From Clostridium sp. (lineage in GTDB: Bacteria > Bacillota > Clostridia > Clostridiales > Clostridiaceae): DNA of 64,000 nucleotides. Below the pieces are notes generated by a model that did no database searches, was not told the origin of the DNA, and saw nothing but the letters and a program-made list of their open reading frames with translations. The position numbers and the translations under genes were made by a program. Positions 8,026 through 16,450 of this stretch are shown here, piece by piece. The DNA lies in contig NZ_JAGHFX010000056.1 in NCBI RefSeq assembly GCF_017888565.1, positions 1-64,000 on the forward strand. The letters are read 5' to 3'. Each line of letters starts with the position of its first letter. Positions within the stretch are counted from its first letter, which is position 1.

Positions 8026-9342
8026 TTAGGTTGCTATCTTATTTCTCTTTAATAATAAATATAAAGATAATAAAAGACAAATCAATTCTGAAATTAAAGT
8101 AGCAATCCATATTCCGGTATCACCAAAATAAAATGATAAGGAAAATAAAGCTAAAGTAACAAAAATAAGTCCTCTACATATAGATATTATGGTCGCCTTA
8201 AAAGCTTCTTCTATAGAAGCAAAATATCCAGAAACTAATACATTAAATCCAAGAACTAAAAAAGAACTAGAGAATAAACGAAAAGCCGAAACAGAGTATG
8301 TAAATAAAGGTGATGAAGAATCTTTTATAAATATATAGACAATTTCTTTAGCAAAAACTATACAAAGTATAAATATTGCAATTGATGATATAGAAACAGA
8401 TTTTAGGCTCATTTTTATTAACTTTTTTATTGTTTTAAATTCTTTTTTTCCGTAATAATAACTACATAATGGTTGCATTCCTTGAGTGATTGCTATCATA
8501 GTCATTATTACTAAAGTACTTACGTAACAAATTATACTATATGTAACGATGCCACTTTCTCCTATATACCTTAATATAGTTTGATTAAAAAGAAGTATAA
8601 CAATCCCAGAAGTAAGTTCTGTTATTGCATCTGGAAATCCAATAGATAATATCCTTTTTAAATGTTTTATTTTGAATTCAAATTTAGTTAAAGTGAGTTT
8701 AGATCTTTTACTCATAAAATGCGATAAAAAGAATATAAAAGATACTCCTTGAGAAATAATAGTCGCATAAGCTGCCCCCGTAACTCCAAAACCTAAGATA
8801 ATAACAAATAGAAAATCTAAAATTATATTAGTAATGGCAGAAATAATCATACCTATTATCGCAAGATAAGGATATCCATCAGCTTTTGTTAATACTTCTA
8901 AGCAATAAGAAATGATGAAAAATCCATTGAAACTTATTATTATTTTTAAATAATCTTTTACTAGATTAAATGTATTTTCGGTAGCTCCAAGAAATAAAGA
9001 TATTCTATCTATATTTAACAAGCATAATAATGTTATTAATAGTGATATAGTACACATGCAAAATAAATTAAATGAAAAAATTTCATTAGCCTTTTTAATA
9101 TTATTTTTTCCAATATAAATAGAAATTATTGTAGAAGCTCCCGTTGAAAATAACATAGATATTGCAAATATAAAGTTTATAAAAGGCATTGCTATATTCA
9201 CTGCTGCAAGAGCGGTTTCTCCAACACCTCTACTAACAAAAATACCATCTATCATTGTATATAATGAAAATATCCACATTGCAGTAACTGAGGGGACTAA
9301 ATATTTAAAAAATTGTTTTTTTAAAGATAGATTGCTATCCAT
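8026..9342 (-). CDS. MATE family multidrug/Na+ efflux transporter
   Basis: A 438-aa polytopic membrane protein with about 12 predicted helices in two homologous halves. It starts with the MATE pattern LFKYLVPSVTAMW-like (FFKYLVPSVTAMWIFSLYTM) and has a G-A-A-YAT-ISQG-type loop near residue 195 (FGVTGAAYATIISQG), characteristic of the DinF/NorM superfamily. It exports cationic compounds or metabolites in exchange for Na+ or H+. The substrate is unknown. ATG 9342 follows AAAGGAGAGTC on the minus strand. No linked regulator is seen. Confidence 0.93.
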   Translation of the reverse strand: MDSNLSLKKQFFKYLVPSVTAMWIFSLYTMIDGIFVSRGVGETALAAVNIAMPFINFIFAISMLFSTGASTIISIYIGKNNIKKANEIFSFNLFCMCTISLLITLLCLLNIDRISLFLGATENTFNLVKDYLKIIISFNGFFIISYCLEVLTKADGYPYLAIIGMIISAITNIILDFLFVIILGFGVTGAAYATIISQGVSFIFFLSHFMSKRSKLTLTKFEFKIKHLKRILSIGFPDAITELTSGIVILLFNQTILRYIGESGIVTYSIICYVSTLVIMTMIAITQGMQPLCSYYYGKKEFKTIKKLIKMSLKSVSISSIAIFILCIVFAKEIVYIFIKDSSSPLFTYSVSAFRLFSSSFLVLGFNVLVSGYFASIEEAFKATIISICRGLIFVTLALFSLSFYFGDTGIWIATLISELICLLLSLYLLLKRNKIAT

Positions 9343-9505
9343 TTGACTCTCCTTTGTTGTCTAATTATGATATAATATATAAACTGACATAAAGATTATA
9401 TCTTTAATTAAATAATATTACAAATTACTAGTATTTAATTAGAATTAGTCTTAGAATAACTTAGATAAGTAAAATAAAAGTTTTAGCTTTGAAAGGAAGA
9501 TATAG

Positions 9506-9922
9506 ATGACATATAAATTTAAATTTGATGAAAAAGAATATACTTTAGGGGAAGATAATTTAGAATACTTTGTGAATGATGAAAATGAGGAATTAGAAGG
9601 TATTGATGTTAACAAAATATTAGGATTACTTTCAAATAGTGATGAAGTAGATTTTCAAAATGCATATTATGAAAGTTGTTGCAGCAACTGTAAAGCTGGA
9701 AAGGAAGAAAAAAAGAAGGTTTTTGACTTTTTAGAGTTCTACTTTTATGCGTATGGAAAAAATAATAAATTTATTACAAGTAGTATCGATAATGAATACG
9801 AAAAAAAATCTTTCACTAGATTAAATAGAGAAAGAATAGTTGATAAAAGTTACTTAGTTACAGTTATAGTTTGTAAAAATTGTGGAACATATTCTATAGA
9901 AATTGAAGAATTTGAACTTTAA
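9506..9922 (+). CDS. Clostridial hypothetical protein with two CxxC knuckles
   Basis: A 138-aa acidic cytosolic protein of unknown function. It has a CCSNCKAG motif near residue 58 and a CKNCGTY motif near residue 125, a spacing that could bind one zinc ion. The middle is rich in aromatic residues. Size and layout resemble an uncharacterised clostridial family (possibly DUF3785, not verified). The start follows GAAAGGAAGATATAG. It is probably co-transcribed with the small gene that follows 73 bp later. Confidence 0.75.
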   Translation: MTYKFKFDEKEYTLGEDNLEYFVNDENEELEGIDVNKILGLLSNSDEVDFQNAYYESCCSNCKAGKEEKKKVFDFLEFYFYAYGKNNKFITSSIDNEYEKKSFTRLNRERIVDKSYLVTVIVCKNCGTYSIEIEEFEL

Positions 9923-9995
9923 TATATAAAGTAAAATATTTGATGTATTAAATTTTATTTAGGGTATAAAATACTTTTGAAAGGATGTGTTTTAT

Positions 9996-10133
9996 ATGAC
10001 AAAGAATGAGAAAGATATAAATCCTATGCAAAAAGGTACAAGAAGACAAAAACTACATAAAAATCAAGATAATGTAGGTAATGATGAAAATAGAGCTGAA
10101 TATACAGATTTCAAAGGTAATCCAATAAAATAG
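9996..10133 (+). CDS. Small basic hydrophilic protein, 45 aa
   Basis: A short gene starting MTKNEKDINPMQKGTRRQK and ending KGNPIK. It has an AAAGGATG ribosome binding site and is followed at once by a U-tailed hairpin. Its composition (Lys, Asn, Asp, no hydrophobic stretch) is like the small, spore- or nucleic-acid-associated proteins common in clostridia, but no family was firmly recognised. The clean RBS-ORF-terminator arrangement is the main support that it is real. Confidence 0.6.
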   Translation: MTKNEKDINPMQKGTRRQKLHKNQDNVGNDENRAEYTDFKGNPIK

Positions 10134-10142
10134 TTCGGTTTT

Positions 10143-10178
10143 AAGATAGGTAAGATTAAATTTACCTATCTTTTTTTA
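10143..10178 (+). terminator. Terminator after the 45-aa gene
   Basis: AAGATAGGTAA / TTACCTATCTT stem followed by TTTTTTT. Confidence 0.9.
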
Positions 10179-10484
10179 TTTTTCTAGGAATTATAAAAAA
10201 TTATCATGTAAATAAAATTCTATAATTTTTTTAATCTAGCTATTATTGGACATACGTAAGCTTATAATGACATGCTGTAAGTAGTGTATTAATTAAAACC
10301 TATATATGTATTTGTTCAATACTTAAAATTAAATTACAATTGGAAATTTAATGGTAATGAAGCGTGATAAATATGATAATATATAGTTGAATGATACAAA
10401 GGTTATTAGTTAGAGGTAAAAATAATAATTAAAAGTGTTCTTATAAGATGAGATTTAATTAAAAATGATTGAAGGGAGAAAATT
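10179..10484. other. Intergenic region with no recognised feature
   Basis: About 300 nt of AT-rich DNA before the YdcF-like gene. Only its SD (GAAGGGAGAAAATT) is clear. No structured RNA or hidden gene is apparent. Confidence 0.55.
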
Positions 10485-11258
10485 ATGATTAAGAAAATGG
10501 ATTTAATAATAGGTATATTAATTGTTATGTACTCTATAAGTATAAATTTAATATTTGGGAAGATTAGTTTCAGTGAAATATTTTTAGGAACTGGAATTAT
10601 TTTAATTATTTATCACTATATAAAAGAAAGAATGAAGCAATTTATTGATAATAGAAAAAGTATTAAAGAAATTTTTAATATTATAAAGTGCTTTATAGCA
10701 ATAATATTATTGATTTTTATAATAATAGAAAGTGCAATAGTTATATTCCCTAAAAATAATAAAAATTATTCAGAGTACGTTATAGTTCTTGGAGCTGGGG
10801 TTAAAGGTGAAAAGCCTAGTCTTACATTGAGGCAAAGATTAGATAAAACTATTGAATATATTAATAATCAAGATAAAGAACCTAAAATAATAGTTTCTGG
10901 AGGTCAAGGAAGAGGAGAAGATATATCAGAAGCACAAGCAATGAAAAAGTACTTGGTGGATAATGGTGTGAAAGAAGAGCTAATAATCATGGAAGATAAG
11001 TCTACAAGTACAAATGAAAATTTAATATTTTCAAAAGAAATATTGGAAAGTTCTACAAAAAGGGAAATAGGAGATATAAATATAAAGATAATAACATCAG
11101 ATTTTCATGCATTTAGAAGTAATATGATAGCCAAAAATCTAGGCTATAAGGATATAAGTCTTTATACAAATGGAACATTTCCAGCTTTAATTCCTGTTAT
11201 GTATTCTAGAGAATTTTTAGCTGTAATAAAGTCATATTTGATAGATATAAAAAAATAA
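10485..11258 (+). CDS. YdcF/SanA-like DUF218 membrane protein
   Basis: A 257-aa protein with three N-terminal hydrophobic segments (about residues 5-50 and 68-88) and an external DUF218 domain. That domain starts at YVIVLGAGVKGEKPSLTLRQRL and includes IIVSGGQGRGEDISEAQAM and the T-S-TNENL segment. SanA/YdcF proteins are implicated in cell envelope integrity; their biochemical activity is unsettled. Monocistronic, with a consensus SD. No terminator is obvious right after it. Confidence 0.88.
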   Translation: MIKKMDLIIGILIVMYSISINLIFGKISFSEIFLGTGIILIIYHYIKERMKQFIDNRKSIKEIFNIIKCFIAIILLIFIIIESAIVIFPKNNKNYSEYVIVLGAGVKGEKPSLTLRQRLDKTIEYINNQDKEPKIIVSGGQGRGEDISEAQAMKKYLVDNGVKEELIIMEDKSTSTNENLIFSKEILESSTKREIGDINIKIITSDFHAFRSNMIAKNLGYKDISLYTNGTFPALIPVMYSREFLAVIKSYLIDIKK

Positions 11259-11404
11259 ATTTTATAAAAATATCTAAAGGTAAATTTCAGTTTTTGTAGA
11301 ATAATAGAGGTAGAGTATTAATATGATTCTTTGATTAATTTTTATATCACCTTTAATCAAGTATTAATAAAACATAAAGAGTTAGGCTTAAGGGGGAAAC
11401 GTAA

Positions 11405-11788
11405 ATGGCTAAAGTTGTAGAGTGCTCAATAATAATTAAAGATGATTTCAATAATGTATTTATTGTTCAAAGAAAGAGTAAAAAAAATGAACCAAAACTT
11501 TGGTATAGTGTTGGCAAGAAAATAAGAGGAAAAGAATCAGAAGAAAAATGTATTTCACGAGCTGTAAAAGAAGATTTAAAATCTATAATATTTAACTTAG
11601 AAAGAATAGGTGAAATATTAAATAAAGAACGAGATGAAGTATGTGCTGTTTATAAAGGCGAACTTAAAGAAAGAGTAACATATGGAAATGATATAGTTGA
11701 TGGTAAATGGGTAAGTGCAAAGGAAATTGATGACTGTGATTTCGCAGCAGGAGAAAAAGAAAAAATTTTAATGTATATTAATAGATAG
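11405..11788 (+). CDS. Nudix-fold protein with degenerate Nudix box
   Basis: A 127-aa protein with the overall layout of a small Nudix hydrolase: an N-terminal strand VVECSIIIKDDFNNVFIVQR, then W-S-VG, and a C-terminal GKWVSAKEID segment. The expected box GX5EX7REUXEEXGU is broken. The segment GKKIRGKESEEKCISRAVKEDL has Ala where the invariant Glu of RE should be and only one Glu of the EE pair. Metal binding and pyrophosphohydrolysis are therefore doubtful, and a ligand-binding or regulatory role is possible. ATG 11405 follows AGGGGGAAACGTAA. Compare the intact Nudix gene at 54601. Confidence 0.65.
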   Translation: MAKVVECSIIIKDDFNNVFIVQRKSKKNEPKLWYSVGKKIRGKESEEKCISRAVKEDLKSIIFNLERIGEILNKERDEVCAVYKGELKERVTYGNDIVDGKWVSAKEIDDCDFAAGEKEKILMYINR

Positions 11789-11803
11789 AGTTGTTAGAAA
11801 GTT

Positions 11804-11835
11804 GAGCTATGTTAATTAACATAGCTCTTTATTTT
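11804..11835 (+). terminator. Terminator after Nudix-fold gene
   Basis: The perfect palindrome GAGCTATGTTAA / TTAACATAGCTC is followed by TTTATTTT. Confidence 0.88.
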
Positions 11836-12135
11836 AATACAATGAAAAGTATAACTTTAGTATTATATAAAATTAGAGCTATTGACATCATAAAGTTAAA
11901 TAATTATCATATAGATAGAAAGGTGAATATTAATTCATTTGTTTAGAGAAAGTCTTTATTCATATGTTTAAATATTTATTTAAAATAATTAGTTATTATC
12001 TAACAAAAAAGAGAGATCTGATTTGAAAGAGAATAGTAAATAGTATATTAATAATAAAAATTATAAAATTAAGTTATAAGCTTAGTTAATTTTGTAATGC
12101 TTTTAATTACTATAATTTTTCTTATTAATATAAGA

Positions 12136-12174
12136 AGCCTATTTTCTTTGCATTTAAGAAAATAGGCTCTTTTT
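12136..12174 (+). terminator. Free-standing terminator in the gap before the hydrogenase maturation operon
   Basis: AGCCTATTTTCTT / AAGAAAATAGGCT, a 13-bp perfect stem with a 7-nt loop, followed by CTTTTT. No gene precedes it for 300 nt, so it may end an unannotated small RNA. See findings. Confidence 0.85.
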
Positions 12175-12237
12175 AATATTTAAGAAAATATGAAAATGTG
12201 ATTATGCAATGTTTAAGTATCTCAATCTTAAAGAAAG

Positions 12238-12256
12238 TACATTAATTTATAATGTA
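12238..12256 (+). promoter_or_regulatory. Palindrome overlapping a TATAAT box upstream of the hyd maturation operon
   Basis: TACATTA-ATTTA-TAATGTA is a perfect 7+5+7 inverted repeat. It contains TATAAT at 12248-12253, about 85 bp before the TM1266-type gene. No good -35 was seen. It is an operator candidate; the binding protein is unknown. Confidence 0.45.
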
Positions 12257-12335
12257 AATATCTATGTTAAAAAGTGAATTAATTTAAATTTTGGATGATA
12301 ATTTTACAGCATCATAATAAATGGGGGGATAAGAT

Positions 12336-12581
12336 ATGAAGATTGGCGTAATAAGTGCAATTTTAGAAGAGCCAAGTAAGTGTAATTCTGAATTTAATGA
12401 AGTTGTTGCAAGTTTTAGAGGAAATATTAAAGGAAGGATGGGAATACCATTAGAAGAGGGGATATCAATTATTTCCATTGTTGTTACAGGTGATTTAAAT
12501 GAAATTAATAGTTTAACAGGAAAATTAGGTAATATTGAAGGGGTAACTGTAAAAACAGCTATTAGTAAAAAAGAAATGTAA
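12336..12581 (+). CDS. TM1266-family putative iron-only hydrogenase system regulator
   Basis: An 81-aa protein of the TM1266 type, an ACT/NikR-like alpha-beta fold without a DNA-binding domain. Family-type features are the N-terminal strand KIGVISAILE, the RGNIKGRMGIPLEEGISIISIVV core and the C-terminal IEGVTVKTAI strand. Genes of this kind habitually sit next to [FeFe]-hydrogenase maturation genes, as here (75 bp before hydE). A regulatory or ligand-sensing role is presumed, not shown. The start follows GGGGGGATAAGAT. A second related gene is at 48735. Confidence 0.85.
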   Translation: MKIGVISAILEEPSKCNSEFNEVVASFRGNIKGRMGIPLEEGISIISIVVTGDLNEINSLTGKLGNIEGVTVKTAISKKEM

Positions 12582-12661
12582 TAAGATACTAAAATTATTA
12601 AGTATATAGCTGAAATGAAAAATATTGTAAATATTTATAAATAGCATTTGGAGGAGTGTAT

Positions 12662-13789
12662 ATGCAGGTAAAAAGTATTATAGACAAGCTTTATAAGTTT
12701 AATAATGCTAGTGGAGATGAATTGTTATTTTTATTAGATAATTTAAGTGAAGATGATAAAAATTATTTAATACAAAAAGCACATGAGACTAGAATGAAAA
12801 CTTATGGAGATAAAGTCTATATGAGGGGACTTATAGAATTTACAAATTTCTGTAAAAAAAATTGTGTTTATTGTGGTATAAGAAGAAGTAATAAAGATGC
12901 AGATAGATACAGACTTACAATGGAAGATATTATGGAATGTGTAGATATTGGAGATAGACTTGGGTATAAAACTTATGTACTTCAAGGTGGAGAAGATGAC
13001 TACTTTACTGATGAAAGAATGGTAGAAATAATAAAAATGATAAAAAATAAGTATCCCAATAATGCAATAACATTATCTCTAGGGGAAAGAAGTTATGAGT
13101 CATATAAAAAGATGTATGAAGCTGGAGCAGATAGATATTTATTACGACATGAAACAGCAACAAAAGAGCTTTATGAGAGATTACATCCAGGAGCTAGCTT
13201 TGAAGAGAGAAGACAATGTTTAAGAAACTTAAAAGAAATAGGATATCAAATAGGGGCAGGATTTATGGTTGGACTTCCAAAACAAACAAATAAGGATTTA
13301 GTTAATGATTTATTATTTGTTAAAGAGCTAGAACCTCATATGTGTGGGATTGGGCCATTTATACCTCATAAGGATACCCCTCTAAAGGATGAAAAAGCAG
13401 GAACTCTTGAAAATACTATTACTATGTTAGCTTTAGTAAGATTATTGCTACCAAATGTTTTATTACCTTCTACAACAGCTCTTGGAAGTATTGATCCAAC
13501 AGGTAGGGAAAAAGGAATAAAAGCAGGTGGAAATGTAGTTATGCCAAATCTCTCGCCAACAAGTGTTAGAGAAAAATATTCACTTTACGATGGCAAAATA
13601 TGTACTGGAGATGAGGCAGCAGAATGCAGAAAATGCATAGAGGGGAGGATAAATAAAGCTGGATTTAAGGTTGAGATAACAAGAGGAGATAATGTAGCAT
13701 GGAGAAAAGAAAATGCTCATAAATTTACTGAGATTATTGATAAGAGAATCCAATCAGAAAATATACAAGTAATTAAATTGAATAAATAA
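12662..13789 (+). CDS. hydE: [FeFe]-hydrogenase H-cluster maturase HydE (radical SAM)
   Basis: A 375-aa radical SAM enzyme that acts, with HydG and HydF, in building the di-iron subcluster of [FeFe]-hydrogenase; HydE processes the Fe(CO)2(CN)cysteine synthon. The SAM cluster motif CKKNCVYCGIR (C-x3-C-x2-C) is near residue 60. The SAM-binding GGE motif (LQGGEDDY) and the barrel segment AGFMVGLPKQT follow. ATG 12662 has GGAGGA six nt upstream; a GTG two codons earlier touches the SD. It heads the compact hydE-hydG-hydF series. The hydrogenase itself is not in this window. Confidence 0.95.
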   Translation: MQVKSIIDKLYKFNNASGDELLFLLDNLSEDDKNYLIQKAHETRMKTYGDKVYMRGLIEFTNFCKKNCVYCGIRRSNKDADRYRLTMEDIMECVDIGDRLGYKTYVLQGGEDDYFTDERMVEIIKMIKNKYPNNAITLSLGERSYESYKKMYEAGADRYLLRHETATKELYERLHPGASFEERRQCLRNLKEIGYQIGAGFMVGLPKQTNKDLVNDLLFVKELEPHMCGIGPFIPHKDTPLKDEKAGTLENTITMLALVRLLLPNVLLPSTTALGSIDPTGREKGIKAGGNVVMPNLSPTSVREKYSLYDGKICTGDEAAECRKCIEGRINKAGFKVEITRGDNVAWRKENAHKFTEIIDKRIQSENIQVIKLNK

Positions 13790-13814
13790 TTTATAGATTA
13801 TAGGGGTGTTTTAT

Positions 13815-15191
13815 ATGTTTATTGATCATGAGTATATTGAAAGAATTTTAGAAGAAACAAAAGGAGCAACAAGTCAAGATATAAAGGCTGTTTTAGAAAA
13901 AGCTAAAAAAAGAGATGGATTATCTTATGAAGATATAGCAGTACTTCTTCAAGTAGAAGATAAAGAAGATTTAAAAGAAATATATAAATTAGCAGGGGAA
14001 ATTAAGGATTCAATTTATGGTAAAAGAGTAGTAATTTTTGCACCATTATATGTTAGTGATTATTGCGTAAATAATTGTGTTTATTGTGGATACAAACGAA
14101 GCAATGACTTTGGAAGAAGAAAATTAACTATGAAAGAAGTAGCTGAAGAAGTTAAAATACTAGAAAAAATGGGACATAAGAGACTTGCACTAGAACTTGG
14201 TGAAGATCCAGTTAATGCTCCAATAGATTACGTATTAGAATGTTTAGATACTATTTATAAAACTCAAAACGATAATGGAGAAATAAGAAGAGTTAACGTT
14301 AATATTGCTGCAACAACTGTAGAAGAATATAAAAGGCTAAAAGAAGCTAAAATAGGTACTTATATATTATTCCAAGAAACATATCATAAACCAACTTATG
14401 ATAAAATGCATCCAAAATCATTAAAGGGAGATTATAATTATCATTTAACAGCTTTTGATAGAGCTATGGAAGCAGGAATAGATGATGTAGGTGCTGGAGT
14501 ATTATTTGGACTTGCTGATCCTAAGTTTGAAGTAATAGGACTTATGATGCATAATAGACACTTAGAAGAAAAATATGGCGTTGGATTCCATACAATTTCA
14601 ATGCCAAGATTAAAACCAGCATCAGGGGTAACACTACAAGAGTTTCCAAATCTTGTAGATGATGAAATGTTTAAAAAATTAGTTGCAATTATAAGAATAG
14701 CTGTACCATTTACAGGGATTATAATGTCAACAAGAGAAACAGCAGAAATGAGAAGAGAACTATTAAGATGTGGTGTATCTCAAATTAGTGCAGGTTCAAG
14801 CACTGGAGTTGGAGGATATAAGGAAAGAGAAGAGGGGACAGAAACTCTTCAATTTAAGACATCAGACGATAGAACTCCATTAGAAGTAATAAAATCTGTT
14901 TTGGATGATGGATATATACCAAGTTATTGTACAGCATGTTATAGAAGAGGAAGAACTGGAGAAAGATTTATGAAGCTTGCAAAGAGTGGTGAAATTCAAA
15001 ATGTATGTGAGCCTAATGCAATGACTACTCTTTTAGAATTTGCAATAGATTATGGTGATAAAGAAATATTAGAAAAAGCTGAAGCTGTTATAAAAACTGA
15101 AAGAGAAAGAATAAAGAGAGATGACATAAAAGAGCTTTTAGATAAAAACTTAGAAAGACTTAGAGCTGGAGAAAGAGATCTATATCTATAG
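13815..15191 (+). CDS. hydG: [FeFe]-hydrogenase H-cluster maturase HydG (tyrosine lyase)
   Basis: A 458-aa radical SAM tyrosine lyase that cleaves tyrosine to p-cresol and dehydroglycine and makes CO and CN- ligands. The SAM cluster motif CVNNCVYCGY lies near residue 85. The C-terminal auxiliary cluster motif CTACYRRGRTGERF, plus the downstream Cys of NVCEPNAM, forms the C-x2-C-x~22-C set specific to HydG and absent from the ThiH paralogue. The start is ATG 13815 after AGGGGTG. It lies 25 bp after hydE and 12 bp before hydF. Confidence 0.96.
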   Translation: MFIDHEYIERILEETKGATSQDIKAVLEKAKKRDGLSYEDIAVLLQVEDKEDLKEIYKLAGEIKDSIYGKRVVIFAPLYVSDYCVNNCVYCGYKRSNDFGRRKLTMKEVAEEVKILEKMGHKRLALELGEDPVNAPIDYVLECLDTIYKTQNDNGEIRRVNVNIAATTVEEYKRLKEAKIGTYILFQETYHKPTYDKMHPKSLKGDYNYHLTAFDRAMEAGIDDVGAGVLFGLADPKFEVIGLMMHNRHLEEKYGVGFHTISMPRLKPASGVTLQEFPNLVDDEMFKKLVAIIRIAVPFTGIIMSTRETAEMRRELLRCGVSQISAGSSTGVGGYKEREEGTETLQFKTSDDRTPLEVIKSVLDDGYIPSYCTACYRRGRTGERFMKLAKSGEIQNVCEPNAMTTLLEFAIDYGDKEILEKAEAVIKTERERIKRDDIKELLDKNLERLRAGERDLYL

Positions 15192-15203
15192 GAGGATAAC
15201 TGT

Positions 15204-16412
15204 ATGAATTCAACACCAAATGCTAATAGAAAACATATAGCTGTTTTTGGAAAAACTAATGCAGGAAAGTCATCTTTGATAAATAGATTTTTAGGACAAG
15301 AGGTTTCGGTTGTATCTGAAAAAGAAGGAACAACTACAGATCCAGTTCAAAAAGCAATGGAGCTTATACCAGTTGGACCAGTTTTAATTATAGATACCGC
15401 TGGATTTGGCGATAAAAGTGATCTTGGAGAAGTTAGGGTTAAAAGAACTTTAGATATACTTAAAAGAACTGATGTAGCAATTTATCTTTTTGATATAAAT
15501 GACATTGATTTGGAAGAATTTAAAGAAGCTAAAAGGAATTTTAAAAAATATAACATACCTTATGTAGTTGTTATAAATAAATCTGATAGTGTTAATGAAA
15601 ATATTTTAGAAGAATTACAAACTAAATTTAAAGATTCGATATTTTTATCCTCAAATACAGGGGAAGGAATTGAATTATTAAAAGAAAAGCTTATAGAAAT
15701 TTTAAAAGAAGAAGAGGAAGAACTACCAATAGTAGGAGATTTACTTCCTTATAATAGTAAGGTTATATTGGTTGTACCAATAGATTCAGAAGCACCTAAA
15801 GGAAGAATAATTTTACCTCAAGTACAATGTATAAGAGATTGTTTAGACCACGGAATTAAAAGCTACGTTGTGAGAGATACAGAGCTTGAAAGTGCACTTG
15901 AAGAATTAGAAGATGTAGATTTAGTAATTACAGATTCTCAAGCATTCAAAGAGGTAGATAGAATTGTTCCTAAAAATATAAAACTTACAAGTTTTTCAAT
16001 GCTATTTGCACGACAAAAGGGAGATTTTGAAGAGTTTATAAAAGGTGCTTTGAAAATCAAAAATTTAAATAAAAACTCAAGAGTTTTAATTGCAGAAAGT
16101 TGCACTCATAATGTTTCACATGAAGATATTGGAAGAGTTAAAATTCCTAAACTATTAAATAAATATGTTAGTGCTGAGTTAACATATGATTATAGCATTT
16201 TCCATGACTTTCCTGAAGACATAGATAAATATGATTTGATAATTCATTGTGGAGCATGTATGATAAATAGAAAAACTGTAATTAATAGAGTAAAGCAATG
16301 TAAAGAAAAAAATGTTCCAATAACTAATTATGGTATTGTATTAGCATATTTAAATGGTATATTGGAAAGAAGTTTATCTTTATTTAATACCAAAAATGAT
16401 GATATAATTTAA
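15204..16412 (+). CDS. hydF: [FeFe]-hydrogenase H-cluster maturation GTPase/scaffold HydF
   Basis: A 402-aa scaffold that carries the 2Fe precursor and delivers it to apo-hydrogenase. An N-terminal Era/TrmE-like GTPase domain has G1 GKTNAGKSS, G2 GTTTD, G3 DTAGFGD and G4 NKSD. A dimerisation domain follows, and the C-terminal cluster domain has the conserved CTHN (about 300) and HCGACM (about 354) motifs that ligate the 4Fe-4S cluster. The SD is AGGAGGATAACTGT. Last member of the maturation triad. Confidence 0.96.
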   Translation: MNSTPNANRKHIAVFGKTNAGKSSLINRFLGQEVSVVSEKEGTTTDPVQKAMELIPVGPVLIIDTAGFGDKSDLGEVRVKRTLDILKRTDVAIYLFDINDIDLEEFKEAKRNFKKYNIPYVVVINKSDSVNENILEELQTKFKDSIFLSSNTGEGIELLKEKLIEILKEEEEELPIVGDLLPYNSKVILVVPIDSEAPKGRIILPQVQCIRDCLDHGIKSYVVRDTELESALEELEDVDLVITDSQAFKEVDRIVPKNIKLTSFSMLFARQKGDFEEFIKGALKIKNLNKNSRVLIAESCTHNVSHEDIGRVKIPKLLNKYVSAELTYDYSIFHDFPEDIDKYDLIIHCGACMINRKTVINRVKQCKEKNVPITNYGIVLAYLNGILERSLSLFNTKNDDII

Positions 16413-16450
16413 AAGATTAACTTAACAAAGGAAAAAAGGGGGATATAATC

